Shown here in pieces: positions 35,370 through 47,247 of a stretch of DNA of 64,000 nt; the stretch's first letter is position 1; every line of letters starts with the position of its first letter. The notes beneath the pieces were generated by a model. It saw nothing but the letters and a program-made list of their open reading frames with translations. It was not told where the DNA came from and searched no databases. The translations under genes were made by a program, and so were the position numbers. Source of the stretch: Sisyra terminalis (Eukaryota > Arthropoda > Insecta > Neuroptera > Sisyridae); the NCBI GenBank assembly GCA_958496175.1, contig OY292280.1:15624001-15688000 (forward strand), given 5' to 3'.

Positions 35370-36350
35370 GAAGGTACATGCAATTGTTGAAGAAGCCACA
35401 TTCGTCTCTCCCTCTTAGTGGGAAGTGTTCATCCCTTAAACTGCCTGTTAATCCCTTAAACATGGTTTGTTTGGGGAAAAATTTGCGCAGCACGTACAGA
35501 TGGACTTATACTTTCGATTGGCACCCTTAAAAAAATTTTTTTTTATTTGACGATTTTCGAGAAAATCAACGATGGTTAACCCATGGATTTTTTTGATGAA
35601 AAAACTTTTTGTTTCGAAATCGAAAAATATTATTATATCATCGTTCTAGACATTGATGCGAACCCGAAACTGCCTTTGGTTCGAAAATCATCCCTTATAT
35701 AACGAAGGTACATGCAATTGTTGAAGAAGCCACATTCGTCTCTCCCTCTTAGTGGGAAGTGTTCATCCCTTAAACTGCCTGTTCATCCCTTAAACATGGT
35801 TTGTTTGGGGAAAAATTTGCACAGCACGTACAGATGGACGTATACATTCGATTGGCACCCTTAAAAAATTTTTTTTTTATTTGACGATTTTCGAGAAAAT
35901 CAACGATGGTTAACCCATGGATTTTTTTGATGAAAAAACTTTTTGTTTCGAAATCGAAAAATATTATTATATCATCATTCTAGACATTGTTGCGAACCCG
36001 AAACTGCCTTTGGTTCGAAAATCATCCCTTATATAACGAAGGTACATGCAATTGTTGAAGAAGCCTCATTCGTCTCTCCCTCTTAGTGGGAAGTGTTCAT
36101 CCCTTAAACGAGGTTTGTTTGGGGAAAAATTTGCACAGCACGTACAGATGGACTTATACATTCGATTGGCACCCTTAGAAATTTTTTTTTTATTTGACGA
36201 TTTTCGAGAAAATCAACGATGGTTAACCCATGGATTTTTTTGATGAAAAAACTTTTTGTTTCGAAATCGAAAAATATTATTATATCATCGTTCAAGACAT
36301 TGTTGCGAACCCGAAACTGCCTTTGGTTCGAAAATCATCCCTTATATAAC
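35370..36350. repeat. 3-unit block E2, containing the lone short unit of domain I
   Basis: Units at 35370 (GTTAATCCC, GCGCAGC, ends GATGCG), 35704 (GGACGTATAC, CATCATTC) and 36038 (GCCTCATTCG, TTAGAAATT). The last is 313 bp long and lacks 20 bp at the internal direct repeat, but otherwise resembles the full-length unit at 32034 in block E1. It keeps GTTTGGGG and the ATTTGACG tract end, unlike the main short class of domain II. Confidence 0.85.
36038..36350. repeat. Short 313-bp unit, independent 20-bp deletion (domain I)
   Basis: Only one copy of GTTCATCCCTTAAAC is present. The rest matches the full-length unit at 32034 (GCCTCATTCG, GAGGTTTGTTTGGGG, TACATTCG, TTAGAAATT) rather than the domain II short class. 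It therefore appears to be a separate deletion event on another background. Confidence 0.85.
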
Positions 36351-39021
36351 GAAGGTACATGCAATTGTTGAAGAAGCCACATTCGTCTCTCCCTCTTAGT
36401 GGGAAGTGTTCATCCCTTAAACTGCCTGTTAATCCCTTAAACATGGTTTGTTTGGGGAAAAATTTGCGCAGCACGTACAGATGGACTTATACTTTCGATT
36501 GGCACCCTTAAAAAAATTTTTTTTTATTTGACGATTTTCGAGAAAATCAACGATGGTTAACCCATGGATTTTTTTGATGAAAAAACTTTTTGTTTCGAAA
36601 TCGAAAAATATTATTATATCATCGTTCTAGACATTGATGCGAACCCGAAACTGCCTTTGGTTCGAAAATCATCCCTTATATAACGAAGGTACATGCAATT
36701 GTTGAAGAAGCCACATTCGTCTCTCCCTCTTAGTGGGAAGTGTTCATCCCTTAAACTGCCTGTTCATCCCTTAAACGAGGTTTGATTGGGGAAAAATTTG
36801 CACAGCACGTACAGATGGACTTATACTTTCGATTGGCACCCTTAAAAAAATTTTTTTTTATTTGACGATTTTCGAGAAAATCAACGATGGTTAACCCATG
36901 GATTTTTTTGATGAAAAAACTTTTTGTTTCGAAATCGAAAAATATTATTATATCATCGTTCTAGACATTGATGCGAACCCGAAACTGCCTTTGGTTCGAA
37001 AATCATCCCTTATATAACGAAGGTACATGCAATTGTTGAAGAAGCCACATTCGTCTCTCCCTCTTAGTGGGAAGTGTTCATCCCTTAAACTGCCTGTTCA
37101 TCCCTTAAACGAGGTTTGATTGGGGAAAAATTTGCACAGCACGTACAGATGGACTTATACTTTCGATTGGCACCCTTAAAAAAATTTTTTTTTATTTGAC
37201 GATTTTCGAGAAAATCAACGATGGTTAACCCATGGATTTTTTTGATGAAAAAACTTTTTGTTTCAAAATCGAAAAATATTATTATATCATCGTTCAAGAC
37301 ATTGTTGCGAACCCGAAACTGCCTTTGGTTCGAAAATCATCCCTTATATAACGAAGGTACATGCAATTGTTGAAGAAGCCACATTCGTCTCTCCCTCTTA
37401 GTGGGAAGTGTTCATCCCTTAAACTGCCTGTTCATCCCTTAAACATGGTTTGTTTGGGGAAAAATTTGCGCAGCACGTACAGATGGACTTATACTTTCGA
37501 TTGGCACCCTTAAAAAAATTTTTTTTTATTTGACGATTTTCGAGAAAATCAACGATGGTTAACCCATGGATTTTTTTGATGAAAAAACTTTTTGTTTCGA
37601 AATCGAAAAATATTATTATATCATCGTTCTAGACATTGTTGCGAACCCGAAACTGCCTTTGGTTCGAAAATCATCCCTTATATAACGAAGGTACATGCAA
37701 TTGTTGAAGAAGCCACATTCGTCTCTCCCTCTTAGTGGGAAGTGTTCATCCCTTAAACTGCCTGTTCATCCCTTAAACATGGTTTGTTTGGGGAAAAATT
37801 TGCACAGCACGTACAGATGGACTTATACTTTCGATTGGCACCCTTAAAAAAATTTTTTTTTATTTGACGATTTTCGAGAAAATCAACGATGGTTAACCCA
37901 TGGATTTTTTTGATGAAAAAACTTTTTGTTTCGAAATCGAAAAATATTATTATATCATCATTCTAGACATTGTTGCGAACCCGAAACTGCCTTTGGTTCG
38001 AAAATCATCCCTTATATAACGAAGGTACATGCAATTGTTGAAGAAGCCACATTCGTCTCTCCCTCTTAGTGGGAAGTATTCATCCCTTAAACTGCCTGTT
38101 CATCCCTTAAACATGGTTTGTTTGGGGAAAAATTTGCACAGCACGTACAGATGGACTTATACATTCGATTGGCACCCTTAGAAATTTTTTTTTTATTTGA
38201 CGATTTTCGAGAAAATCAACGATGGTTAACCCATGGATTTTTTTGATGAAAAAACTTTTTGTTTCGAAATCGAAAAATATTATTATATCATCGTTCTAGA
38301 CATTGTTGCGAACCCGAAACTGCCTTTGGTTCGAAAATCATCCCTTATATAACGAAGGTACATGCAATTGTTGAAGAAGCCTCATTCGTCTCTCCCTCTT
38401 AGTGGGAAGTGTTCATCCCTTAAACTGCCTGTTCATCCCTTAAACATGGTTTGTTTGGGGAAAAATTTGCACAGCACGTACAGATGGACTTATACTTTCG
38501 ATTGGCACCCTTAAAAAAATTTTTTTTTATTTGACGATTTTCGAGAAAATCAACGATGGTTAACCCATGGATTTTTTTGATGAAAAAACTTTTTGTTTCG
38601 AAATCGAAAAATATTATTATATCATCGTTCTAGACATTGTTGCGAACCCGAAACTGCCTTTGGTTCGAAAATCATCCCTTATATAACGAAGGTACATGCA
38701 ATTGTTGAAGAAGCCACATTCGTCTCTCCCTCTTAGTGGGAAGTGTTCATCCCTTAAACTGCCTGTTCATCCCTTAAACATGGTTTGTTTGGGGAAAAAT
38801 TTGCACAGCACGTACAGATGGACTTATACTTTCGATTGGCACCCTTAAAAAAATTTTTTTTTATTTGACGATTTTCGAGAAAATCAACGATGGTTAACCC
38901 ATGGATTTTTTTGATGAAAAAACTTTTTGTTTCGAAATCGAAAAATATTATTATATCATCGTTCTAGACATTGTTGCGAACCCGAAACTGCCTTTGGTTC
39001 GAAAATCATCCCTTATATAAC
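36351..39021. repeat. Long-unit stretch between E2 and E3 (8 monomers)
   Basis: Units start at 36351, 36685, 37019, 37353, 37687, 38021, 38354 and 38688. The first two repeat the F-block order (GTTAATCCC/GCGCAGC, then GAGGTTTGATTGG with GATGCG). The unit at 37019 has TTTCAAAATCG and GTTCAAGAC, 38021 has AAGTATTC and TTAGAAATT, and 38354 has GCCTCATTCG. Most of the rest is close to the reference unit. No gene or inserted element is seen. Confidence 0.8.
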
Positions 39022-40023
39022 GAAGGTACATGCAATTGTTGAAGAAGCCACATTCGTCTCTCCCTCTTAGTGGGAAGTGTTCATCCCTTAAACTGCCTGT
39101 TCATCCCTTAAACATGGTTTGTTTGGGGAAAAATTTGCACAGCACGTACAGATGGACTTATACTTTCGATTGGCACCCTTAAAAAAATTTTTTTTTATTT
39201 GACGATTTTCGAGAAAATCAACGATGGTTAACCCATGGATTTTTTTGATGAAAAAACTTTTTGTTTCGAAATCGAAAAATATTATTATATCATCGTTCTA
39301 GACATTGATGCGAACCCGAAACTGCCTTTGGTTCGAAAATCATCCCTTATATAACGAAGGTACATGCAATTGTTGAAGAAGCCACATTCGTCTCTCCCTC
39401 TTAGTGGGAAGTGTTCATCCCTTAAACTGCCTGTTCATCCCTTAAACATGGTTTGTTTGGGGAAAAATTTGCACAGCACGTACAGATGGACGTATACATT
39501 CGATTGGCACCCTTAAAAAATTTTTTTTTTATTTGACGATTTTCGAGAAAATCAACGATGGTTAACCCATGGATTTTTTTGATGAAAAAACTTTTTGTTT
39601 CGAAATCGAAAAATATTATTATATCATCATTCTAGACATTGTTGCGAACCCGAAACTGCCTTTGGTTCGAAAATCATCCCTTATATAACGAAGGTACATG
39701 CAATTGTTGAAGAAGCCTCATTCGTCTCTCCCTCTTAGTGGGAAGTGTTCATCTCTTAAACTGCCAGTTCATCCCTTAAAAGAGGTTTGTTTGGGGAAAA
39801 ATTTGCACAGCACGTACAGATGGACTTATACTTTCGATTGGCACCCTTAAAAAATTTTTTTTTTATTTGACGATTTTCGAGAAAATCAACGATGGTTAAC
39901 CCATGGATTTTTTTGATGAAAAAACTTTTTGTTTCGAAATCGAAAAATATTATTATATCATCGTTCTAGACATTGATGCGAACCCGAAACTGCCTTTGGT
40001 TCGAAAATCATCCCTTATATAAC
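39022..40023. repeat. 3-unit block E3, last of domain I
   Basis: Units at 39022 (ends GATGCG), 39356 (GGACGTATAC, CATCATTC) and 39690 (GCCTCATTCG, CTGCCAGTTC) repeat blocks E1 and E2. The final unit has private changes GTTCATCTCTT and TTAAAAGAGG. It is directly followed by the first domain II short unit. Confidence 0.82.
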
Positions 40024-41947
40024 GAAGGTACATGCAATTGTTGAAGAAGCCACATTCGTCTCTCCCTCTTAGTGGGAAGTGTTCATCCCTTAAACGAGGT
40101 TTGTTTAGGGAAAAATTTGCACAGCACGTACTGATGGACATATACTTTCGATTGGCACCCTTAAAAAATTTTTTTTTTTTTAGACGATTTTCGAGAAAAT
40201 CAACGATGGTTAACCCTTGGATTTTTTTGATGAAAAAACTTTTTGTTTCGAAATCGAAAAATATTATTATATCATCGTTCTAGACATTGTTGCGAACCCG
40301 AAACTGCCTTTGGTTCGAAAATCATCCCTTATATAACGAAGGTACATGCAATTGTTGAAGAAGCCACATTCGTCTCTCCCTCTTAGTGGGAAGTGTTCAT
40401 CCCTTAAACTGCCTGTTCATCCCTTAAACGAGGTTTGTTTGGGGAAAAATTTGCACAGCACGTACAGATGGACATATACTTTCGATTGGCACCCTTAAAA
40501 AATTTTTTTTTTATTTGACGATTTTCGAGAAAATCAACGATGGTTAACCCATGGATTTTTTTGATGAAAAAACTTTTTGTTTCGAAATCGAAAAATATTA
40601 TTATTTCATCGTTCTAGACATTGTTGCGAACCCGAAACTGCCTTTGGTTCGAAAATCATCCCTTATATAACGAAGGTACATGCAATTGTTGAAGAAGCCA
40701 CATTCGTCTCTCCCTCTTAGTGGGAAGTGTTCATCCCTTAAACGAGGTTTGTTTAGGGAAAAATTTGCACAGCACGTACAGATGGACTTATACTTTCGAT
40801 TGGCACCCTTAAAAAATTTTTTTTTTTTTAGACGATTTTCGAGAAAATCAACGATGGTTAACCCATGGATTTTTTTGATGAAAAAACTTTTTGTTTCGAA
40901 ATCGAAAAATATTATAATATCATCGTTCTAGACATTGTTGCGAACCCGAAACAGTCTTTGGTTCGAAAATCATCCCTTATATAACGAAGGTACATGCAAT
41001 TGTTGAAGAAGCCACATTCGTCTCTCCCTCTTAGTGGGAAGTGTTCATCCCTTAAACGAGGTTTGTTTAGGGAAAAATTTGCACAGCACGTACTGATGGA
41101 CATATACTTTCGATTGGCACCCTTAAAAAATTTTTTTTTTTTTAGACGATTTTCGAGAAAATCAACGATGGTTAACCCATGGATTTTTTTGATGAAAAAA
41201 CTTTTTGTTTCGAAATCGAAAAATATTATAATATCATCGTTCTAGACATTGTTGCGAACCCGAAACAGTCTTTGGTTCGAAAATCATCCCTTATATAACG
41301 AAGGTACATGCAATTGTTGAAGAAGCCACATTCGTCTCTCCCTCTTAGTGGGAAGTGTTCATCACTTAAACTGCCTGTTCATCCCTTAAACATGGTTTGT
41401 TTGGGGAAAAATTTGCACAGCACGTACAGATGGACTTATACATTCGATTGGCACCCTTAAAAAATTTTTTTTTTATTTGACGATTTTCGAGAAAATCAAC
41501 GATGGTTAACCCATGGATTTTTTTGATGAAAAAACTTTTTGTTTCGAAATCGAAAAATATTATTATATCATCGTTCTAGACATTGTTGCGAACCCGAAAC
41601 TGCCTTTGGTTCGAAAATCATCCCTTATATAACGAAGGTACATGCAATTGTTGAAGAAGCCACATTCGTCTCTCCCTCTTAGTGGGAAGTGTTCATCCCT
41701 TAAACGAGGTTTGTTTAGGGAAAAATTTGCACAGCACGTACAGATGGACATATACTTTCGATTGGCACCCTTAAAAAATTTTTTTTTTTTTAGACGATTT
41801 TCGAGAAAATCAACGATGGTTAACCCATGGATTTTTTTGATGAAAAAACTTTTTGTTTCGAAATCGAAAAATATTATAATATCATCGTTCTAGACATTGT
41901 TGCGAACCCGAAACAGTCTTTGGTTCGAAAATCATCCCTTATATAAC
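40024..41947. repeat. First short/long mixed block of domain II (6 monomers)
   Basis: Order short, long, short, short, long, short (starts 40024, 40338, 40672, 40986, 41300, 41634). All four short units have GAGGTTTGTTTAGGG and a T13 run ending TAGACG. The short units at 40024 and 40986 have GTACTGATGGACATATAC. The long unit at 41300 is the first with CATCACTTAAAC. Two short units are adjacent at 40672-41299. Confidence 0.83.
40909..40920. repeat. 12-bp perfect AT palindrome (first of 17 in domain II)
   Basis: ATATTATAATAT is its own reverse complement. Most units read ATATTATTATAT at this place, so one T-to-A change makes the palindrome. I see it in 17 units of domain II (others at 41223-41234, 41871-41882, 42204-42215, 45189-45200 and in units starting 47248, 47581, 49525, 49858, 52469, 55412, 57708, 58687, 59334, 59980, 60626 and 61273) and in none of domain I. 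Confidence 0.8.
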
Positions 41948-42613
41948 GAAGGTACATGCAATTGTTGAAGAAGCCTCATTCGTCTCTCCCTCTTAGTGGG
42001 AAGTGTTCATCCCTTAAACGGCCTGTTCATCCCTTAAACGAGGTTTGTTTGGGGAAAAATTTGCACAGCACGTACAGATGGACTTATACTTTTGATTGGC
42101 ACCCTTAAAAAAATTTTTTTTATTTGACGATTTTCGAGAAAATCAACGATGGTTAACCCATGGATTTTTTTGATGAAAAAACTTTTTGTTTCGAAATCGA
42201 AAAATATTATAATATCATCGTTCTAGACATTGTTGCGAACCCGAAACAGTCTTTGGTTCGAAAATCATCCCTTATATAACGAAGGTACATGCAATTGTTG
42301 AAGAAGCCTCATTCGTCTCTCCCTCTTAGTGGGAAGTGTTCATCCCTTAAACGGCCTGTTCATCCCTTAAACGAGGTTTGTTTGGGGAAAAATTTGCACA
42401 GCACGTACAGATGGACTTATACTTTTGATTGGCACCCTTAAAAAAATTTTTTTTATTTGACGATTTTCGAGAAAATCAACGATGGTTAACCCATGGATTT
42501 TTTTGATGAAAAAACTTTTTGTTTCGAAATCGAAAAATATTATTATATCATCGTTCTAGACATTGTTGCGAACCCGAAACTGCCTTTGGTTCGAAAATCA
42601 TCCCTTATATAAC
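41948..42613. repeat. Tandem pair of 333-bp units (GCCTCATTCG / ACGGCCTG / CTTTTGATTGG)
   Basis: Two adjacent units, at 41948 and 42281, share GCCTCATTCG, AAACGGCCTG, ACTTATACTTTTGATTGG and a shortened T8 tract. The first ends with ATTATAATATC and CAGTCTTTGG, the second with ATTATTATATC and CTGCCTTTGG. The same unit type recurs at 47248, 49525 and 60626, each time directly before a short unit. Confidence 0.82.
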
Positions 42614-45600
42614 GAAGGTACATGCAATTGTTGAAGAAGCCACATTCGTCTCTCCCTCTTAGTGGGAAGTGTTCATCCCTTAAACGAGGTTTGTTTAGGG
42701 AAAAATTTGCACAGCACGTACAGATGGACATATACTTTCGATTGGCACCCTTAAAAAATTTTTTTTTTTTTAGACGATTTTCGAGAAAATCAACGATGGT
42801 TAACCCATGGATTTTTTTGATGAAAAAACTTTTTGTTTCGAAATCGAAAAATATTATTATATCATCGTTCTAGACATTGTTGCGAACCCGAAACTGCCTT
42901 TGGTTCGAAAATCATCCCTTATATAACGAAGGTACATGCAATTGTTGAAGAAGCCACATTCGTCTCTCCCTCTTAGTGGGAAGTGTTCATCACTTAAACT
43001 GCCTGTTCATCCCTTAATCATGGTTTGTTTGGGGAAAAATTTGCACAGCACGTACAGATGGACTTATACATTCGATTGGCACCCTTAAATAATTTTTTTT
43101 TTATTTGACGATTTTCGAGAAAATCAACGATGGTTAACCCTTGGATTTTTTTGATGAAAAAACTTTTTGTTTCGAAATCGAAAAATATTATTATATCATC
43201 GTTCTAGACATTGTTGCGAACCCGAAACTGCCTTTGGTTCGAAAATCATCCCTTATATAACGAAGGTACATGCAATTGTTGAAGAAGCCACATTCGTCTC
43301 TCCCTCTTAGTGGGAAGTGTTCATCCCTTAAACTGCCTGTTCATCCCTTAAACGAGGTTTGTTTGGGGAAAAATTTGCACAGCACGTACAGATGGACATA
43401 TACTTTCGATTGGCACCCTTAAAAAATTTTTTTTTTATTTGACGATTTTCGAGAAAATCAACGATGGTTAACCCATGGATTTTTTTGATGAAAAAACTTT
43501 TTGTTTCGAAATCGAAAAATATTATTATTTCATCGTTCTAGACATTGTTGCGAACCCGAAACTGCCTTTGGTTCGAAAATCATCCCTTATATAACGAAGG
43601 TACATGCAATTGTTGAAGAAGCCACATTCGTCTCTCCCTCTTAGTGGGAAGTGTTCATCCCTTAAACTGCCTGTTCATCCCTTAAACGAGGTTTGTTTGG
43701 GGAAAAATTTGCACAGCACGTACAGATGGACATATACTTTCGATTGGCACCCTTAAAAAATTTTTTTTTTATTTGACGATTTTCGAGAAAATCAACGATG
43801 GTTAACCCATGGATTTTTTTGATGAAAAAACTTTTTGTTTCGAAATCGAAAAATATTATTATTTCATCGTTCTAGACATTGTTGCGAACCCGAAACTGCC
43901 TTTGGTTCGAAAATCATCCCTTATATAACGAAGGTACATGCAATTGTTGAAGAAGCCACATTCGTCTCTCCCTCTTAGTGGGAAGTGTTCATCCCTTAAA
44001 CTGCCCGTTCATCCCTTAAACGAGGTTTGTTTAGGGAAAAATTTGCACAGCACGTACAGATGGACTTATACTTTCGATTGGCATCCTTAAAAAATTTTTT
44101 TTTTATTTGACGATTTTCGAGAAAATCAACGATGGTTAACCCTTGGATTTTTTTGATGAAAAAACTTTTTGTTTCGAAATCGAAAAATATTATTATATCA
44201 TCGTTCTAGACATTGTTGCGAACCCGAATCTGCCTTTGGTTCGAAAATCATCCCTTATATAACGAAGGTACATGCAATTGTTGAAGAAGCCACATTCGTC
44301 TCTCCCTCTTAGTGGGAAGTGTTCATCCCTTAAACTGCCTGTTCATCCCTTAAACGAGGTTTGTTTGGGGAAAAATTTGCACAGCACGTACAGATGGACA
44401 TATACTTTCGATTGGCACCCTTAAAAAATTTTTTTTTTATTTGACGATTTTCGAGAAAATCAACGATGGTTAACCCATGGATTTTTTTGATGAAAAAACT
44501 TTTTGTTTCGAAATCGAAAAATATTATTATTTCATCGTTCTAGACATTGTTGCGAACCCGAAACTGCCTTTGGTTCGAAAATCATCCCTTATATAACGAA
44601 GGTACATGCAATTGTTGAAGAAGCCACATTCGTCTCTCCCTCTTAGTGGGAAGTGTTCATCCCTTAAACTGCCCGTTCATCCCTTAAACGAGGTTTGTTT
44701 AGGGAAAAATTTGCACAGCACGTACAGATGGACTTATACTTTCGATTGGCATCCTTAAAAAATTTTTTTTTTATTTGACGATTTTCGAGAAAATCAACGA
44801 TGGTTAACCCTTGGATTTTTTTGATGAAAAAACTTTTTGTTTCGAAATCGAAAAATATTATTATATCATCGTTCTAGACATTGTTGCGAACCCGAATCTG
44901 CCTTTGGTTCGAAAATCATCCCTTATATAACGAAGGTACATGCAATTGTTGAAGAAGCCACATTCGTCTCTCCCTCTTAGTGGGAAGTGTTCATCCCTTA
45001 AACTGCCTGTTCATCCCTTAAACGAGGTTTGTTTGGGGAAAAATTTGCACAGCACGTACAGATGGACATATACTTTCGATTGGCACCCTTAAAAAATTTT
45101 TTTTTTTTTAGACGATTTTCGAGAAAATCAACGATGGTTAACCCATGGATTTTTTTGATGAAAAAACTTTTTGTTTCGAAATCGAAAAATATTATAATAT
45201 CATCGTTCTAGACATTGTTGCGAACCCGAAACAGTCTTTGGTTCGAAAATCATCCCTTATATAACGAAGGTACATGCAATTGTTGAAGAAGCCACATTCG
45301 TCTCTCCCTCTTAGTGGGAAGTGTTCATCACTTAAACTGCCTGTTCATCCCTTAAACATGGTTTGTTTGGGGAAAAATTTGCACAGCACGTACAGATGGA
45401 CTTATACATTCGATTGGCACCCTTAAAAAATTTTTTTTTATTTGACGATTTTCGAGAAAATCAACGATGGTTAACCCATGGATTTTTTTGATGAAAAAAC
45501 TTTTTGTTTCGAAATCGAAAAATATTATTATATCATCGTTCTAGACATTGTTGCGAACCCGAAACTGCCTTTGGTTCGAAAATCATCCCTTATATAACGA

Positions 45601-47247
45601 AGGTACATGCAATTGTTGAAGAAGCCACATTCGTCTCTCCCTCTTAGTGGGAAGTGTTCATCCCTTAAACGAGGTTTGTTTAGGGAAAAATTTGCACAGC
45701 ACGTACAGATGGACATATACTTTCGATTGGCACCCTTAAAAAATTTTTTTTTTTTTAGACGATTTTCGAGAAAATCAACGATGGTTAACCCATGGATTTT
45801 TTTGATGAAAAAACTTTTTGTTTCGAAATCGAAAAATATTATTATATCATCGTTCTAGACATTGTTGCGAACCCGAAACTGCCTTTGGTTCGAAAATCAT
45901 CCCTTATATAACGAAGGTACATGCAATTGTTGAAGAAGCCACATTCGTCTCTCCCTCTTAGTGGGAAGTGTTCATCACTTAAACTGCCTGTTCATCCCTT
46001 AATCATGGTTTGTTTGGGGAAAAATTTGCACAGCACGTACAGATGGACTTATACATTCGATTGGCACCCTTAAAAAATTTTTTTTTTATTTGACGATTTT
46101 CGAGAAAATCAACGATGGTTAACCCTTGGATTTTTTTGATGAAAAAACTTTTTGTTTCGAAATCGAAAAATATTATTATATCATCGTTCTAGACATTGTT
46201 GCGAACCCGAAACTGCCTTTGGTTCGAAAATCATCCCTTATATAACGAAGGTACATGCAATTGTTGAAGAAGCCACATTCGTCTCTCCCTCTTAGTGGGA
46301 AGTGTTCATCCCTTAAACTGCCTGTTCATCCCTTAAACGAGGTTTGTTTGGGGAAAAATTTGCACAGCACGTACAGATGGACTTATACTTTCGATTGGCA
46401 CCCTTAAAAAATTTTTTTTTTATTTGACGATTTTCGAGAAAATCAACGATGGTTAACCCATGGATTTTTTTGATGAAAAAACTTTTTGTTTCGAAATCGA
46501 AAAATATTATTATATCATCGTTCTAGACATTGTTGCGAACCCGAAACTGCCTTTGGTTCGAAAATCATCCCTTATATAACGAAGGTACATGCAATTGTTG
46601 AAGAAGCCACATTCGTCTCTCCCTCTTAGTGGGAAGTGTTCATCCCTTAAACTGCCTGTTCATCCCTTAAACGAGGTTTGTTTGGGGAAAAATTTGCACA
46701 GCACGTACAGATGGACATATACTTTCGATTGGCACCCTTAAAAAATTTTTTTTTATTTGACGATTTTCGAGAAAATCAACGATGGTTAACCCATGGATTT
46801 TTTTGATGAAAAAACTTTTTGTTTCGAAATCGAAAAATATTATTATTTCATCGTTCTAGACATTGTTGCGAACCCGAAACTGCCTTTGGTTCGAAAATCA
46901 TCCCTTATATAACGAAGGTACATGCAATTGTTGAAGAAGCCACATTCGTCTCTCCCTCTTAGTGGGAAGTGTTCATCCCTTAAACTGCCCGTTCATCCCT
47001 TAAACGAGGTTTGTTTAGGGAAAAATTTGCACAGCACGTACAGATGGACTTATACTTTCGATTGGCACCCTTAAAAAATTTTTTTTTTATTAGACGATTT
47101 TCGAGAAAATCAACGATGGTTAACCCATGGATTTTTTTGATGAAAAAACTTTTTGTTTCGAAATCGAAAAATATTATTATATCATCGTTCTAGACATTGA
47201 TGCGAACCCGAATCTGCCTTTGGTTCGAAAATCATCCCTTATATAAC
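42614..47247. repeat. Mostly long units with dimer repeats (14 monomers)
   Basis: Starts: 42614 (short), 42928, 43262, 43596, 43930, 44264, 44598, 44932, 45266, 45599 (short), 45913, 46247, 46581 and 46914. Units 43262 and 43596 are near-identical (GACATATAC, TATTATTTCATCG). Units 43930 and 44598 are near-identical (CTGCCCGTTC, GGCATCC, CCCTTGG, CCCGAATCTG) and form a dimer with period 668. The long unit at 44932 has the T13 tract end of short units without the 20-bp deletion. Long units at 42928 and 45913 share TTAATCATGG. Confidence 0.8.

Larger units (their letters stand above)
1..40023. repeat. Domain I: almost exclusively full-length units
   Basis: This part holds 120 units, of which only the one at 36,038 is short. 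CATGGTTTG and GAGGTTTG versions of the unit alternate irregularly, and the mid-unit site reads ACTTATACTTTCG or ACTTATACATTCG. The variants CATCACTTAA, GACATATAC and ATTATAATATC, common to the right, were not seen here. Local higher-order repeats with 2, 3, 4, 7 and 10 units show that amplification took place in patches. Confidence 0.85.
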
